Source of the DNA: Actinomycetes bacterium
GTDB lineage: Bacteria; Auribacterota; JAJCYG01
DNA length: 48,658 bases
Direction: 5' to 3'
Assembly: GCA_029263055.1 (NCBI GenBank)
Contig: JAJCYG010000074.1
Location: 1-48,658, forward strand
A model generated the notes under the pieces. That model was not told the origin of the DNA, ran no database searches, and saw only the letters and a program-made list of their open reading frames with translations. Made by a program: the position numbers and the translations under genes. Numbering within the stretch: the first letter of the stretch is position 1; the number at the start of each line of letters is the position of its first letter. Below, one piece after another: positions 18,203 to 25,780 of this stretch.

Positions 18203-20122
18203 TTAAACTGATTCCTTCATACTAAATGGATCGTACTGCTGACCTTCAGGTTTGTAAAACTTTGAGAAAAATTCAACATAGTGCAAACGCAAAGACTGAA
18301 TGGTTGGGGCAAAAACCCCTAGAGCAAAATTAAGCGTGTGCAACACTGTAGCCATTAAAAGCCCCAATACCACATTTCCAAAAAGTGTCACAAACTTATT
18401 GGCAATCACTGCCATAATCACTGAGGCTAATCCAATAGCCATCAAACGTGCATATGAAAGCATATTTCCAATTGTAGAGATAATTTCAATGGGCGCCATT
18501 GCCCCTTCAAGGTAAGTGATGATCGGAATCAATACAGCTAAAGCCCACAAACAAGGCTTCATTAATGATTCAGGTAACACACCCATCATAGCTCCAATCA
18601 CAATCAACACATCTATGATCGTAATGGTAAAAGCAAGGTGGGCCCAAAACCCATGGCGATCCCCAACTTTATAAGAGAGAAAAATACCTAAGAAAAGACC
18701 CAGTAAAATATGCGCCACACCAATCATAATCGCCACAATCATTGAAAAGAGAATATCGAGCTCACGGTTATAGAGATACACCTTCATATGAAAATAAAGA
18801 TGGCCCACATCCCCTAAGAATTCACCAAACAAAAAGCCAAAGAGGATAGTCCAAAACGTACAGGCATAATAGATTTTTAAAGCTTGGGCCACCACTGGTT
18901 TGTCACCCATCTTCTTCTTTATAATGAAGCAACCCAAAGCCATCAGCATTCCATAAAAAACATCACCTAAAATAAAACCAAAAAAGATAGGAAAGATAAT
19001 TCCAATTAATGCCGTCACATCCATGGTTCCATAAGTTGGAGGGGGAAATAACTGCATTAACAATTCAAATGGCTTAATCATTTTTTTGTTTTCTAAATTA
19101 ACAGGGACTTTTTTGTAATCACGACGGCCTGGCTTCAAGCGGTTCACAGCCACATCATCGCCAAACTGTGCTTTCATTGCTTTCTGAAACGAAACTAAAT
19201 TCTTTTCTGGCAACCAACCGGCAAGCACAAACAAATAGTGTGATTGGGCTAATTTTTCAATCACTTTAATCCGTCTGACCTGACCTAAAGTCCAATGGCG
19301 TAAGTTAACAAACTCAAACCCTTTTTCTTCGTAATAATCATCCATTTCTAATTTGAGTTTGTCCATTTTAGAAGGAAGATTTTTTAATCGTTCATCTAAA
19401 GCTTTAGCAGATTCTAAAATAGGTTTGTCTTCAAAACCTGAAGGAAGTTTGATTTCGCTGATCCCTTGATCCAAAATCAATTCTTTAATTTTTGCTTCAT
19501 ACTCAGGAGGAAACGTCACCAGGGCAACAGTTGACTTATTACCGGCTTCACCTTTAAACAACTGAACTTTACCTTCGGTGATTTTGTTTAATTCTTCTTC
19601 TAAAAATTCAATTGCCTCTTGCTCTTCTCGAGCTAAAGTCAATCCAACTGTATGGTAATTTTTAATTTTTGGAGACGCTTCTATTAAAGGAAGTAATGTT
19701 TTTAAAACTTGTTGGTAATTTTCTAAGACTTGGTGCTCTTCGTTAAGGGCAGTGCGGCGTTGTTCAAATTCTGAGGCTTGGTGTAAAATTTCTTTTGATT
19801 TTTCAATCACTTGTTCTAAAGCTAACGTACAAGTTGGCTGCTTTCCTTTAGACTCAAACTCGAGTTCTAACTTTTGGTGCTGTCCTGAATCAAGCATGCG
19901 AGCGACTTCGTTAAAATTATCAGCTGCTTTTTCAAGTTGAGACCGACGCTCTTCTTGCTCTTCTGTTAATGGAATACGGTGCAATTCAAATTCTTCAGGC
20001 TTAGGCGAGACTAAAGGAATTTCATCTACATGCAAAACGCCCAATTCTTGAACCTGCTCTAAAACTTCTGAAAGTCGTTTTTTACTGCCTGCGACTTCTA
20101 TTTTACACATGCGAGAGATCAT
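18203..20122 (-). CDS. atpI: V/A-type ATPase subunit I (a subunit)
   Basis: A 639-residue protein. The N-terminal cytoplasmic half (about 1-340) has two coiled-coil stretches (about 60-140 and 215-265), typical of the stator-binding arm. The C-terminal half has about seven to eight hydrophobic helices with family landmarks PPTYGTMDVTALIGIIFPIF, FGFILGDVFYGML, GEFLGDVGHLYFH and NMLSYARLMAIGLASV. It holds the ion half-channels and contacts the K ring. The start directly abuts the stop of the upstream subunit gene, and 43 bp separate it from K. The length matches bacterial subunit I. Confidence 0.95.
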   Translation of the reverse strand: MISRMCKIEVAGSKKRLSEVLEQVQELGVLHVDEIPLVSPKPEEFELHRIPLTEEQEERRSQLEKAADNFNEVARMLDSGQHQKLELEFESKGKQPTCTLALEQVIEKSKEILHQASEFEQRRTALNEEHQVLENYQQVLKTLLPLIEASPKIKNYHTVGLTLAREEQEAIEFLEEELNKITEGKVQLFKGEAGNKSTVALVTFPPEYEAKIKELILDQGISEIKLPSGFEDKPILESAKALDERLKNLPSKMDKLKLEMDDYYEEKGFEFVNLRHWTLGQVRRIKVIEKLAQSHYLFVLAGWLPEKNLVSFQKAMKAQFGDDVAVNRLKPGRRDYKKVPVNLENKKMIKPFELLMQLFPPPTYGTMDVTALIGIIFPIFFGFILGDVFYGMLMALGCFIIKKKMGDKPVVAQALKIYYACTFWTILFGFLFGEFLGDVGHLYFHMKVYLYNRELDILFSMIVAIMIGVAHILLGLFLGIFLSYKVGDRHGFWAHLAFTITIIDVLIVIGAMMGVLPESLMKPCLWALAVLIPIITYLEGAMAPIEIISTIGNMLSYARLMAIGLASVIMAVIANKFVTLFGNVVLGLLMATVLHTLNFALGVFAPTIQSLRLHYVEFFSKFYKPEGQQYDPFSMKESV

Positions 20123-20485
20123 TTAAGCATCCACCTCTAGGACCCGTTTCACCAAGTTTGCTACAGCTTGATCCACGCGGGGTTCCCAGGTTTTAATATT
20201 TTCTGTAAGTTGTTTTTCTGAATGGATTTGAATCTCTAGTGCTTCTTTTTGACCTTGAGCAGATTCTTGCTCTAAAATTTGGTTTTCTAATTCATTGAGT
20301 TGCTCTGGCAAGCTATCAAGACGCGTCTTTGCATCCAGCTCAGCTGTTTCAATCATACGGTCTGCTTTTAATTGAGCTTCGTTTAATGAATGCGTTTCTT
20401 CAATCTCTTGAACAGCTAAAGGCTGTAAAAGGGACGCTTTATCCACTTCAGGTTTTGCATTGAACTCAATTGCATCGTGTGACAT
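20123..20485 (-). CDS. V/A-type ATPase subunit H/G-like coiled-coil stator protein
   Basis: A 120-residue acidic, almost entirely helical protein rich in Glu, Gln, Lys and Leu with heptad-like spacing and no Cys or His cluster. As the first gene of the ATPase operon, with its stop touching the subunit I start, it is most likely the H (archaeal)/G-type stalk subunit that forms the coiled coil with subunit E. Sequence identity in this family is always low, so the call rests on position, size and helical character. Confidence 0.75.
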   Translation of the reverse strand: MSHDAIEFNAKPEVDKASLLQPLAVQEIEETHSLNEAQLKADRMIETAELDAKTRLDSLPEQLNELENQILEQESAQGQKEALEIQIHSEKQLTENIKTWEPRVDQAVANLVKRVLEVDA

Positions 20486-20530
20486 TGTTTTCCTGTTCTT
20501 TCCTTTTTAAGGGACGATAGAAAGCTTGTT

Positions 20531-20558
20531 ATTTTAGCCGAGTTCCGCCATTTGTCAA
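20531..20558 (-). promoter_or_regulatory. Sigma70-like promoter of the V-type ATPase operon
   Basis: On the minus strand a perfect -35 box TTGACA (20553-20558) is followed after 16 bp by the -10 box TAAAAT (20531-20536). Transcription would start near 20525, about 40 bases ahead of the first ATPase gene. This is one of the few near-consensus promoters in the window and supports a single ATPase operon start. Confidence 0.75.
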
Positions 20559-20603
20559 TAAAAAGAGGATGAAAAGAGGACCGTCGCTGAAAAAGAGGCA
20601 AAA

Positions 20604-21683
20604 TTAAGCTGAAGCAGGTGACTTTGCCGCCACTTTTTCAACTACTTTTTGAGCGATTTCAGCAAAGATTTGCTTTGCTTTAGAGTCTGATTCTTGAATC
20701 ACAATCGGCTTTCCGCTATCGCCACCTTGGCAAACCGCAGGTTCAATGGGTATTTGACCCAAAACAGTCGATCCAATTCGTTCTGCCTCTTTTTGAGCGC
20801 CCCCTTGACTGAAGATCGACTCTTCGTGAGAGCACTTAGTACAGGTGTAATGGCTCATATTTTCAACCACACCTAAGATTGGAGTATTCACTGTCTTGAA
20901 CATTTCGTTGGCTTTAATCACATCAAGCAATGCAACGGCTTGAGGTGTTGTCACAATCACCGCACCTGACAAAGCAACAGACTGAACTAAGGTTAATTGT
21001 ATATCTCCTGTTCCTGGAGGAAGATCTATAATAAGGTAATCCAACTCACCCCACTCAACATCTTGCAAAAATTGCTGAACCACTCGCGAGACAATCGGAC
21101 CACGCCAGATAGCTGGAGCATTTTCATCAATTAAAACCCCAATTGAGATCAATTTAACCCCATGCGCTTCTAAAGGAATAATCTTCTTATCTCGGGCCAT
21201 TGGCTTTTCAGAGACTCCCATCATCATAGGAATCGATGGGCCATAAACATCTGCATCCATTAAACCAACCTTATGTCCTTGAGCATGAAGAGATAAAGCA
21301 AGATTAACAGCCACGGTTGACTTCCCAACCCCTCCTTTACCACTTCCTACAGCAATGACATGCTTCACACCTGGGATGCTTTTTCCTTTTTGCGAGCCCG
21401 GCCCTGCGGCCCCACCTGGACCTGCTTTAGGTGCTATCACCTCAATCGCCACATTCACTTGGTCCACACCTGGCACTGCTGAAACAGCTGTTTTCACATC
21501 AACTTCAATCTTTTTAGGGACATTAGCATCTGAACTGGTTAGTTTGAGCTCAATCTTGACCAATCCCTCACAGAAGGTAATCTTCTTCACCAGTCCAAAT
21601 GAGACAATATCGCGGGAATAACCTGGAAAATTGACTTTTTTCAGCAGATCTAAAATAGTTTGTTCCGTTACTTCTGTCGGCAT
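20604..21683 (-). CDS. mrp: Mrp/NBP35-family iron-sulfur cluster carrier ATPase
   Basis: A protein of about 359 residues. The N-terminal MIP18/DUF59 domain (about 5-85) precedes a Gly/Ala/Pro linker. Then comes the deviant Walker A GKGGVGKST (about 117-125) of MinD/Mrp ATPases, the LMDADVYGPSIP switch region, IIDLPPGTGD, and the cluster-binding CTKC pair (about Cys283 and Cys286). It carries 4Fe-4S clusters to apoproteins. The ATG at 21683 is preferred because AAGGAG lies 6 bases upstream; the TTG at 21689 overlaps that spacing. Its supply role would suit the Rieske protein and other Fe-S proteins. It is divergent from the methyltransferase across only 37 bp. Confidence 0.96.
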   Translation of the reverse strand: MPTEVTEQTILDLLKKVNFPGYSRDIVSFGLVKKITFCEGLVKIELKLTSSDANVPKKIEVDVKTAVSAVPGVDQVNVAIEVIAPKAGPGGAAGPGSQKGKSIPGVKHVIAVGSGKGGVGKSTVAVNLALSLHAQGHKVGLMDADVYGPSIPMMMGVSEKPMARDKKIIPLEAHGVKLISIGVLIDENAPAIWRGPIVSRVVQQFLQDVEWGELDYLIIDLPPGTGDIQLTLVQSVALSGAVIVTTPQAVALLDVIKANEMFKTVNTPILGVVENMSHYTCTKCSHEESIFSQGGAQKEAERIGSTVLGQIPIEPAVCQGGDSGKPIVIQESDSKAKQIFAEIAQKVVEKVAAKSPASA

Positions 21684-21720
21684 TTGCAACTCCTTTTGAA
21701 AAGGGATATGCTAACAGACT

Positions 21721-22440
21721 ATGAGAGCTCGCTCAACAGAATTAGAACTGATTGATCTTCCCCCCACTGCCTACTCTAAAGAGGAATATAGACAGTTTTT
21801 AGCTGAAATGGCCAAAATAGGAAAAATCTCAGGAGGTGATCGGGCAGGACTCAAAGCCTTCAAACAACTAAAAAGAGATCCTACCTCTATTTTAGATGTG
21901 GGCTGTGGCTCAGGCTACTTTACACATCAGCTTGCACAACAATATAAAACCAGCGAAGTGATTGGCAACGACACTCATCCTCAAGCCATTGCTTATGCTC
22001 AAAAATACTTTAGAGAAGAAAACCTTTTATTCCAACACCTTGAACAACCCGAACTCAACGAAAAAGCGCAAAGCTTTGATGTGGTTACTGCCACATTGGT
22101 TTGTCATCATTTAAACAACAACATCTTAATCGACTTTTTAAAACGCGCTCAAAAAGTATCCCGCCAAGCCATTATCTTAAATGATTTACATCGAAGCTGG
22201 ATTGCCTGGATTTATTTCAAACTACGCGCGCCCTTTCATTTTAAAAGCCGACTAATATTAAACGATGGGGCCATTTCTATTAAACGGAGTTTTAAAAAAA
22301 GAGATTGGACAAAGCTTTTAACACAAGCAGGTTTTGAAAAAGAATCTTATACCATTAAATGGAACTGGCCCTTCCGCTGGACTGTCACAATCGACATTGA
22401 AAAAGCCCGAAAGAAAAATCAAACCTATGTCTGCCACTAA
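21721..22440 (+). CDS. Class I SAM-dependent methyltransferase
   Basis: A 239-residue methyltransferase of the Rossmann type. Motif I is ILDVGCGSGYFTHQL (about 59-73), the acidic residue at the end of strand two is in GNDTHPQAI, and the motif IV region is SFDVVTATLVCHHL. A hydrophobic, basic C-terminal part (LRAPFHFKSR) is consistent with a lipid-like substrate. It overlaps the following flavoprotein gene by 14 bp, so the two are translationally coupled and probably act in one pathway. Methyltransferase plus flavoprotein pairs occur beside type III polyketide synthases in alkylquinone-type clusters, but no such synthase lies next to it. Substrate unknown. Confidence 0.88.
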   Translation: MRARSTELELIDLPPTAYSKEEYRQFLAEMAKIGKISGGDRAGLKAFKQLKRDPTSILDVGCGSGYFTHQLAQQYKTSEVIGNDTHPQAIAYAQKYFREENLLFQHLEQPELNEKAQSFDVVTATLVCHHLNNNILIDFLKRAQKVSRQAIILNDLHRSWIAWIYFKLRAPFHFKSRLILNDGAISIKRSFKKRDWTKLLTQAGFEKESYTIKWNWPFRWTVTIDIEKARKKNQTYVCH

Positions 22441-23497
22441 AAATATTATCATCATTGGTGGAGGGATTTCAGGATTAGCTGCAGCTAACAGGTTGGCAGA
22501 TTTGGGTGTTGAAGCAACTTTAATTGAAGCAGGTGAATACCCGCAACACAAAGTGTGTGGAGAGTTTTATTCGCCTGAATGTGTTTCTATTTTAGATGAA
22601 TGGGAGATTCCAACACCTGTATCCATTAACGAAACTCATTTTATTTCTGAAAATAAAATCTTAAAGTACAACTTTCCAAATCAAGCACGGGGTGTTTCTC
22701 GGTTTGAGTGTGATTATGCGTTGATGCAACGCGCTCAAAGGAAAGGAATACAATTTCTCACAGGAACAACCGTTCAAAAGATCAAATCTAATTACACACT
22801 CACACTCTCTAACGGAAAAACCCTAAACACAGAACAACTTATTTTAGCAACAGGCCGTAGATCAACCTTAGCAGAGTCTCATTGGAATCACTCGACTAAA
22901 ACCAAAACACCTTTTGTCGGAATCAAAGCTCATTTTGAAGGACTTGACTTAAAACATCGGCTGGAGATGTACTCTCTTCCAGGTGCTTATTTAGGCATGT
23001 CTCAGATAGAAGGTCATAAGACAAACGTCGCTATGTTGGCTAAAACAGATTGTGTTCAAGCTGCAGGCGGAGCAGACAAATTTGTGGAACAACTTTTAGA
23101 ACAGAAACAAAGTAAGAAATTAAAAGAACGACTCAAACCAGGAAAACGTCTATTTAAGAAGTGGCTTACTTGTGGCGTGCCTAAGTTTGGCAATCGCTCG
23201 GTTGCGTCATGGCCTTCAGCTTATTTAATCGGAGATGCCAATGGCGCCATCACACCAGTTTGCGGAGATGGCATTGGAATGGGACTCACTTCAGGGATCA
23301 TGGCAGCAGACTACGCATTACAGAAAAAGAGTGACTCTTTTCAACTTGATTGGGAAAGACGCTATCAAAAACGATTAAACTGGGGAGCACTATTACAAGG
23401 TATTATGTTAGAGCCAACATTTGCACAACTCTTAATAAAAACAGCACACACTTTTCCTAAAATAACGGATCTTTTTTTTAAAAAAACACGAGAATAA
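22427..23497 (+). CDS. FAD-dependent oxidoreductase, geranylgeranyl reductase family
   Basis: A flavoprotein of about 356 residues starting at the ATG at 22427, which overlaps the methyltransferase end; the frame extends to 22334 but the Rossmann motif starts right after this ATG. The FAD-binding GGGISGLAAANRL is at about 11-23, and the KVCGEFYSPE stretch typical of geranylgeranyl reductase-like enzymes is at about 42-51. The second FAD motif is GDANGAITPVCGDGIGMG in the last third. Relatives reduce isoprenoid double bonds or hydroxylate/halogenate phenolic compounds. Together with the methyltransferase it may tailor a quinone, resorcinol or isoprenoid lipid; this is inference. Confidence 0.87.
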   Translation: MSATKNIIIIGGGISGLAAANRLADLGVEATLIEAGEYPQHKVCGEFYSPECVSILDEWEIPTPVSINETHFISENKILKYNFPNQARGVSRFECDYALMQRAQRKGIQFLTGTTVQKIKSNYTLTLSNGKTLNTEQLILATGRRSTLAESHWNHSTKTKTPFVGIKAHFEGLDLKHRLEMYSLPGAYLGMSQIEGHKTNVAMLAKTDCVQAAGGADKFVEQLLEQKQSKKLKERLKPGKRLFKKWLTCGVPKFGNRSVASWPSAYLIGDANGAITPVCGDGIGMGLTSGIMAADYALQKKSDSFQLDWERRYQKRLNWGALLQGIMLEPTFAQLLIKTAHTFPKITDLFFKKTRE

Positions 23498-23518
23498 ACC
23501 TAAAGCAAGAAGGCTCTT

Positions 23519-23728
23519 TTATAGGTAATAATCTCGGCTAATTTCAGGCTTCACATCAGTGTCTCCGAGGTCATTTTCAATTTCAGGAAGATCGTCAGAA
23601 GAATACATATAAAAGTTATCTTCCATCTCAGCATCACTGGCATTGTAACGCTTAACCCCTCGTCGAGAACTACGCTGTGTTTTAGCTTTGGCAGGCTTTC
23701 TTTTCTTCCGCGCGGCTGTACGTCCCAT
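23519..23728 (-). CDS. Small hypothetical protein with basic head and acidic tail
   Basis: A 69-residue protein of unknown function. Residues 1-28 are rich in Lys, Arg, Ala and Ser (RKKRKPAKAKTQ); residues 33-69 are acidic with Tyr (DNFYMYSSDDLPEIE). There is no membrane segment and no cysteine. Support for reality: an AGGGGGAG ribosome-binding site at good spacing before the ATG, and a near-consensus promoter at 23778-23806. The split charge pattern recalls small nucleic-acid-binding or ribosome-associated proteins, but no family is recognised. It is convergent with the flavoprotein gene, 21 bp apart. Confidence 0.65.
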   Translation of the reverse strand: MGRTAARKKRKPAKAKTQRSSRRGVKRYNASDAEMEDNFYMYSSDDLPEIENDLGDTDVKPEISRDYYL

Positions 23729-23777
23729 CTCTTGCTCCCCCTCTTACTCAGAACTTTTTTAATAGAACTACATATCA

Positions 23778-23806
23778 AAAATACCATCTTTCCCCACGAA
23801 TGTCAA
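23778..23806 (-). promoter_or_regulatory. Sigma70-like promoter for the 69-residue protein gene
   Basis: On the minus strand the -35 box is TTGACA (23801-23806), the spacer is 17 bp, and the -10 box is TATTTT (23778-23783). The predicted start near 23771 leaves a leader of about 40 bases with an AGGGGGAG ribosome-binding site before the ATG at 23728. Confidence 0.7.
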
Positions 23807-24011
23807 GATCAAGCCAAATATGACACACAGTCTACTTTTTACAGGGATACACAAGATATTCAGAGCTCAGAAATTCAAATGGCCGAAGGCCCATTTGAGC
23901 GCCGGAAGTAAAACATTGAGGGGGATAATTTGAAATGCTGGCGGTGAGAATTTTCGAGCTTCAAGGAAGTAAAACAAAAAATGGCCGAATGGCTGGAAAT
24001 AAATTAAAAGG
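23807..24011 (-). other. Noncoding stretch with short repeats between tRNA-Glu trailer and promoter
   Basis: No convincing gene is seen. It contains a hairpin at 23875-23898 (arms TCAAATGGCC and GGCCCATTTGA, loop GAA, one bulged C). It also has a 12-bp direct repeat GGAAGTAAAACA at 23904-23915 and 23965-23976, and a repeat of ATGGCCGAA at 23879-23887 and 23981-23989. The two repeat types occur in opposite order, which suggests a rearranged or decayed repetitive element. It could also hold the end of the tRNA transcript. Confidence 0.5.
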
Positions 24012-24139
24012 ATTTTTCGTTTAGAAATTATTAAGCTGCAAGGCGCAAACCAATATTTTTTGCGAGGCGTATCTTAAAATACGTTGAGCGAAAAATCTTG
24101 GTTTGCAACGCCGCAGCTTAATGATTTCTAAACGAAAAT
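24012..24139 (+). repeat. tRNA-adjacent palindrome A (128 bp), abutting tRNA-Glu 3' end
   Basis: A near-complete inverted repeat. The outer arms pair from 24014/24138 inward, including CGTTTAGAAAT and AAGCTGC with their complements. A bulge pair follows (AA at 24040 on the left, AAC on the right), then inner arms around GCAAACCAA. A 4x4 loop GAGG/TTGA then leads to a terminal stem CGTAT (24068-24072) / ATACG (24079-24083) with a 6-base loop. The right end reaches position 24139, the last base of the encoded CCA of tRNA-Glu. Two more elements with the same core and dimensions but different arms occur in the window. On the minus strand it would form a giant hairpin in the tRNA trailer. Confidence 0.85.
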
Positions 24140-24215
24140 GGCGACCCCAGCGGGATTTGAACCCGCGCCGCAGCCGTGAAAGGGCTGTGTCCTAACCGGG
24201 CTAGACGATAGGGTC
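24139..24215 (-). tRNA. tRNA-Glu (anticodon TTC), CCA encoded
   Basis: A full cloverleaf reads on the minus strand: acceptor GACCCTA with TGGGGTC, D arm, anticodon stem CAGCC/GGCTG with loop CTTTCAC (anticodon TTC), and T arm GCGGG-TTCAAAT-CCCGC. The discriminator is G and the following CCA (24139-24141) is encoded. It decodes GAA/GAG. It lies 13 bp after tRNA-Lys in the same direction, so the two are probably one transcript. Confidence 0.97.
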
Positions 24216-24228
24216 GCTAAAATAAATG

Positions 24229-24301
24229 TGGGTCGTGATGGGCTCGAACCATCGACACCCGCCTTAAAAGGGCGGTGCTCTACCAACTGAGCTAACGACC
24301 C
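24229..24301 (-). tRNA. tRNA-Lys (anticodon TTT)
   Basis: A minus-strand cloverleaf: acceptor GGGTCGT with ACGACCC, D arm AGCTCAGTTGGTAGAGC, anticodon stem CCGCC/GGCGG with loop CTTTTAA (anticodon TTT), T loop TTCGAGC, discriminator A. CCA is not encoded, unlike the neighbouring tRNA-Glu. The 5' base at 24301 coincides with the end of palindrome B. Confidence 0.97.
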
Positions 24302-24428
24302 TTTAGGATTAAGTAAAAAGCTCATCTGCCGCGTTGCCAAACAAAATTGTTCTTCAACGTATCTATTATACGCCTCGTCACAATTTTGTTTGGCGTCTTG
24401 CAGCTGAACTCTTTACTTAACCCTAAAG
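24301..24428 (-). repeat. tRNA-adjacent palindrome B (128 bp), abutting tRNA-Lys 5' end
   Basis: An inverted repeat with outer arms CTTTAGG.TTAAGTAAA (24301-24317) and their complement ending at 24428. The inner arms are GCCAAACAAAATTGT with a 15-bp perfect complement. The core, read on the minus strand, is GAGG-CGTAT, a 5-base loop, then ATACG-TTGA. The AA/AAC bulge region is present but its GGC/GCC step is degenerate. Orientation is opposite to palindrome A, so A and B bracket the tRNA-Lys/tRNA-Glu pair. It also separates frr from the tRNAs and might act in transcript ending or processing. Confidence 0.85.
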
Positions 24429-24454
24429 AAATCTAATTATAAAACTAAAAATAA

Positions 24455-25015
24455 CTAAACTGTTAAAATCTCTTGTTCTTTGTGTTTGAGGAGATCGTCC
24501 ACGTGTTTGATAAAAACATTTGTTTTATCTTGGACTTTTTTCTCTCCACCAAACTTTTCATCTTCAGTAATCTTTGAATCTTTTAATAATTTTTGAATGG
24601 CTCCATTCACATCACGGCGAATGTTTCGAAGTGCGACGCGCCCTTCTTCAGCCATCTTTTTTACCACTTTTGCTAAATCTTTTCGACGCTCTTCTGTTAG
24701 TTCAGGCAAGTTTAATCGGATCACTTTTCCATCGTTTGATGGAGTGAGTCCTAATCCTGAAGCTTGAATCGCTTTTTCAATTGCAGGAATTTGCGTTGGG
24801 TCCCAAGGTTGAATCACAATCCCACGAGGCTCAGGAGTTGAAATTCCTGCTAACTCCTTTAGACGCATCAAACTACCATAACAATCAACTTGCAAACCTT
24901 CCACTAAAGCTGGAGAAGCTTTTCCTGTACGGATTGTGGCTAGCTCGTGCTGCACCACTTCCACACTCTTCTTCATCTTGTCATCACAATCTTTGATAAT
25001 GGCATCTAATTCCAT
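24455..25015 (-). CDS. frr: Ribosome recycling factor
   Basis: A protein of about 186 residues (E. coli 185) matching RRF throughout. It has the long three-helix domain I, the RTGKASPALVEGLQVDCYGS segment (shortened here: RTGKASPAL), the middle beta domain with IQPWD, and a C-terminal helix with LPELTEERRKDL. With EF-G it splits post-termination ribosomes. The ATG at 25015 is chosen because AAAGGG sits 7 bases upstream; the in-frame ATG at 25021 is almost on top of that site. It is last in the rpsB-tsf-pyrH-frr operon, the classic order. Confidence 0.97.
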   Translation of the reverse strand: MELDAIIKDCDDKMKKSVEVVQHELATIRTGKASPALVEGLQVDCYGSLMRLKELAGISTPEPRGIVIQPWDPTQIPAIEKAIQASGLGLTPSNDGKVIRLNLPELTEERRKDLAKVVKKMAEEGRVALRNIRRDVNGAIQKLLKDSKITEDEKFGGEKKVQDKTNVFIKHVDDLLKHKEQEILTV

Positions 25016-25033
25016 ACTCATACCCTTTATAAT

Positions 25034-25762
25034 CTAAGTGGTCACTAATGTTCCAACGCTCTCACCGAGCACTGCTTTTTGAACATCATCTCCCTTAAGG
25101 AGGTTTAAAACAATAATCGGAATGTTATTATCCATGCAAAGTGAGGTTGCTGTTGAGTCCATCACTTTTAAACGCTTATTCAACACATCAATATGAGTTA
25201 ATTGATCGTATTTCTTAGCATCTTTATTGGTCACTGGGTCTGAATCGTAGATCCCATCAACCTTTGTTGCTTTTAAAATCACTTCAGCTTGTATTTCGCT
25301 AGCTCGTAAAGCAGCTGTGGTATCGGTTGTGAAATAAGGATTGCCTGTTCCACCCACAAAAATAACCACACGCCCTTTATCTAAATGCCGAATCGCACGA
25401 CGACGAATAAACGGCTCAGCTAACTGCTGCACTTCAATCGCTGTTTGAACTCGAGTAGGGACCTCGTTTTTTTCTAAAGCATCTTGCAAGGCCATCCCAT
25501 TCATCACTGTGGCCAACATCCCCATGTAATCAGCAATGGTTCGATCCATTCCATTGACACTTGCAGCCAGACCGCGAAAGATATTACCGCCACCCACCAC
25601 AATCGCAACTTGTACACCTAATTCAGAAACAGCTTTAACTTGTTTGGCAATAAAATCAGCAATGGCAGGATCAATGCCATAGCCTAGCTTACCTTGCAGA
25701 GCTTCCCCACTTAACTTGAGTAAGATGCGTTTGTATTTTGATTGTTTTTTTGTGGGAGCCAT
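25034..25762 (-). CDS. pyrH: Uridylate kinase
   Basis: A 242-residue UMP kinase of the amino-acid-kinase fold: [14 protein letters not shown] at the N-terminus, [10 protein letters not shown] for the phosphate loop, [16 protein letters not shown], and [17 protein letters not shown] for nucleotide binding. It phosphorylates UMP to UDP with ATP and is usually controlled by GTP and UTP. Length and motif order are standard. It lies between tsf and frr with 18-bp gaps. Confidence 0.98.
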   Translation of the reverse strand: MAPTKKQSKYKRILLKLSGEALQGKLGYGIDPAIADFIAKQVKAVSELGVQVAIVVGGGNIFRGLAASVNGMDRTIADYMGMLATVMNGMALQDALEKNEVPTRVQTAIEVQQLAEPFIRRRAIRHLDKGRVVIFVGGTGNPYFTTDTTAALRASEIQAEVILKATKVDGIYDSDPVTNKDAKKYDQLTHIDVLNKRLKVMDSTATSLCMDNNIPIIVLNLLKGDDVQKAVLGESVGTLVTT

Positions 25763-25780
25763 TTTTTAGATTAGTATGGT

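Noticed and set aside
24128..24340. 70-codon open frame over the two tRNA genes
   Set aside because: Its codons are the tRNA-Lys and tRNA-Glu genes themselves.
24012..24428. CRISPR array or classic rho-independent terminators at the palindromes
   Set aside because: There are no regularly spaced direct repeats, and the 56-base arms without a proper U tract do not fit an ordinary intrinsic terminator.
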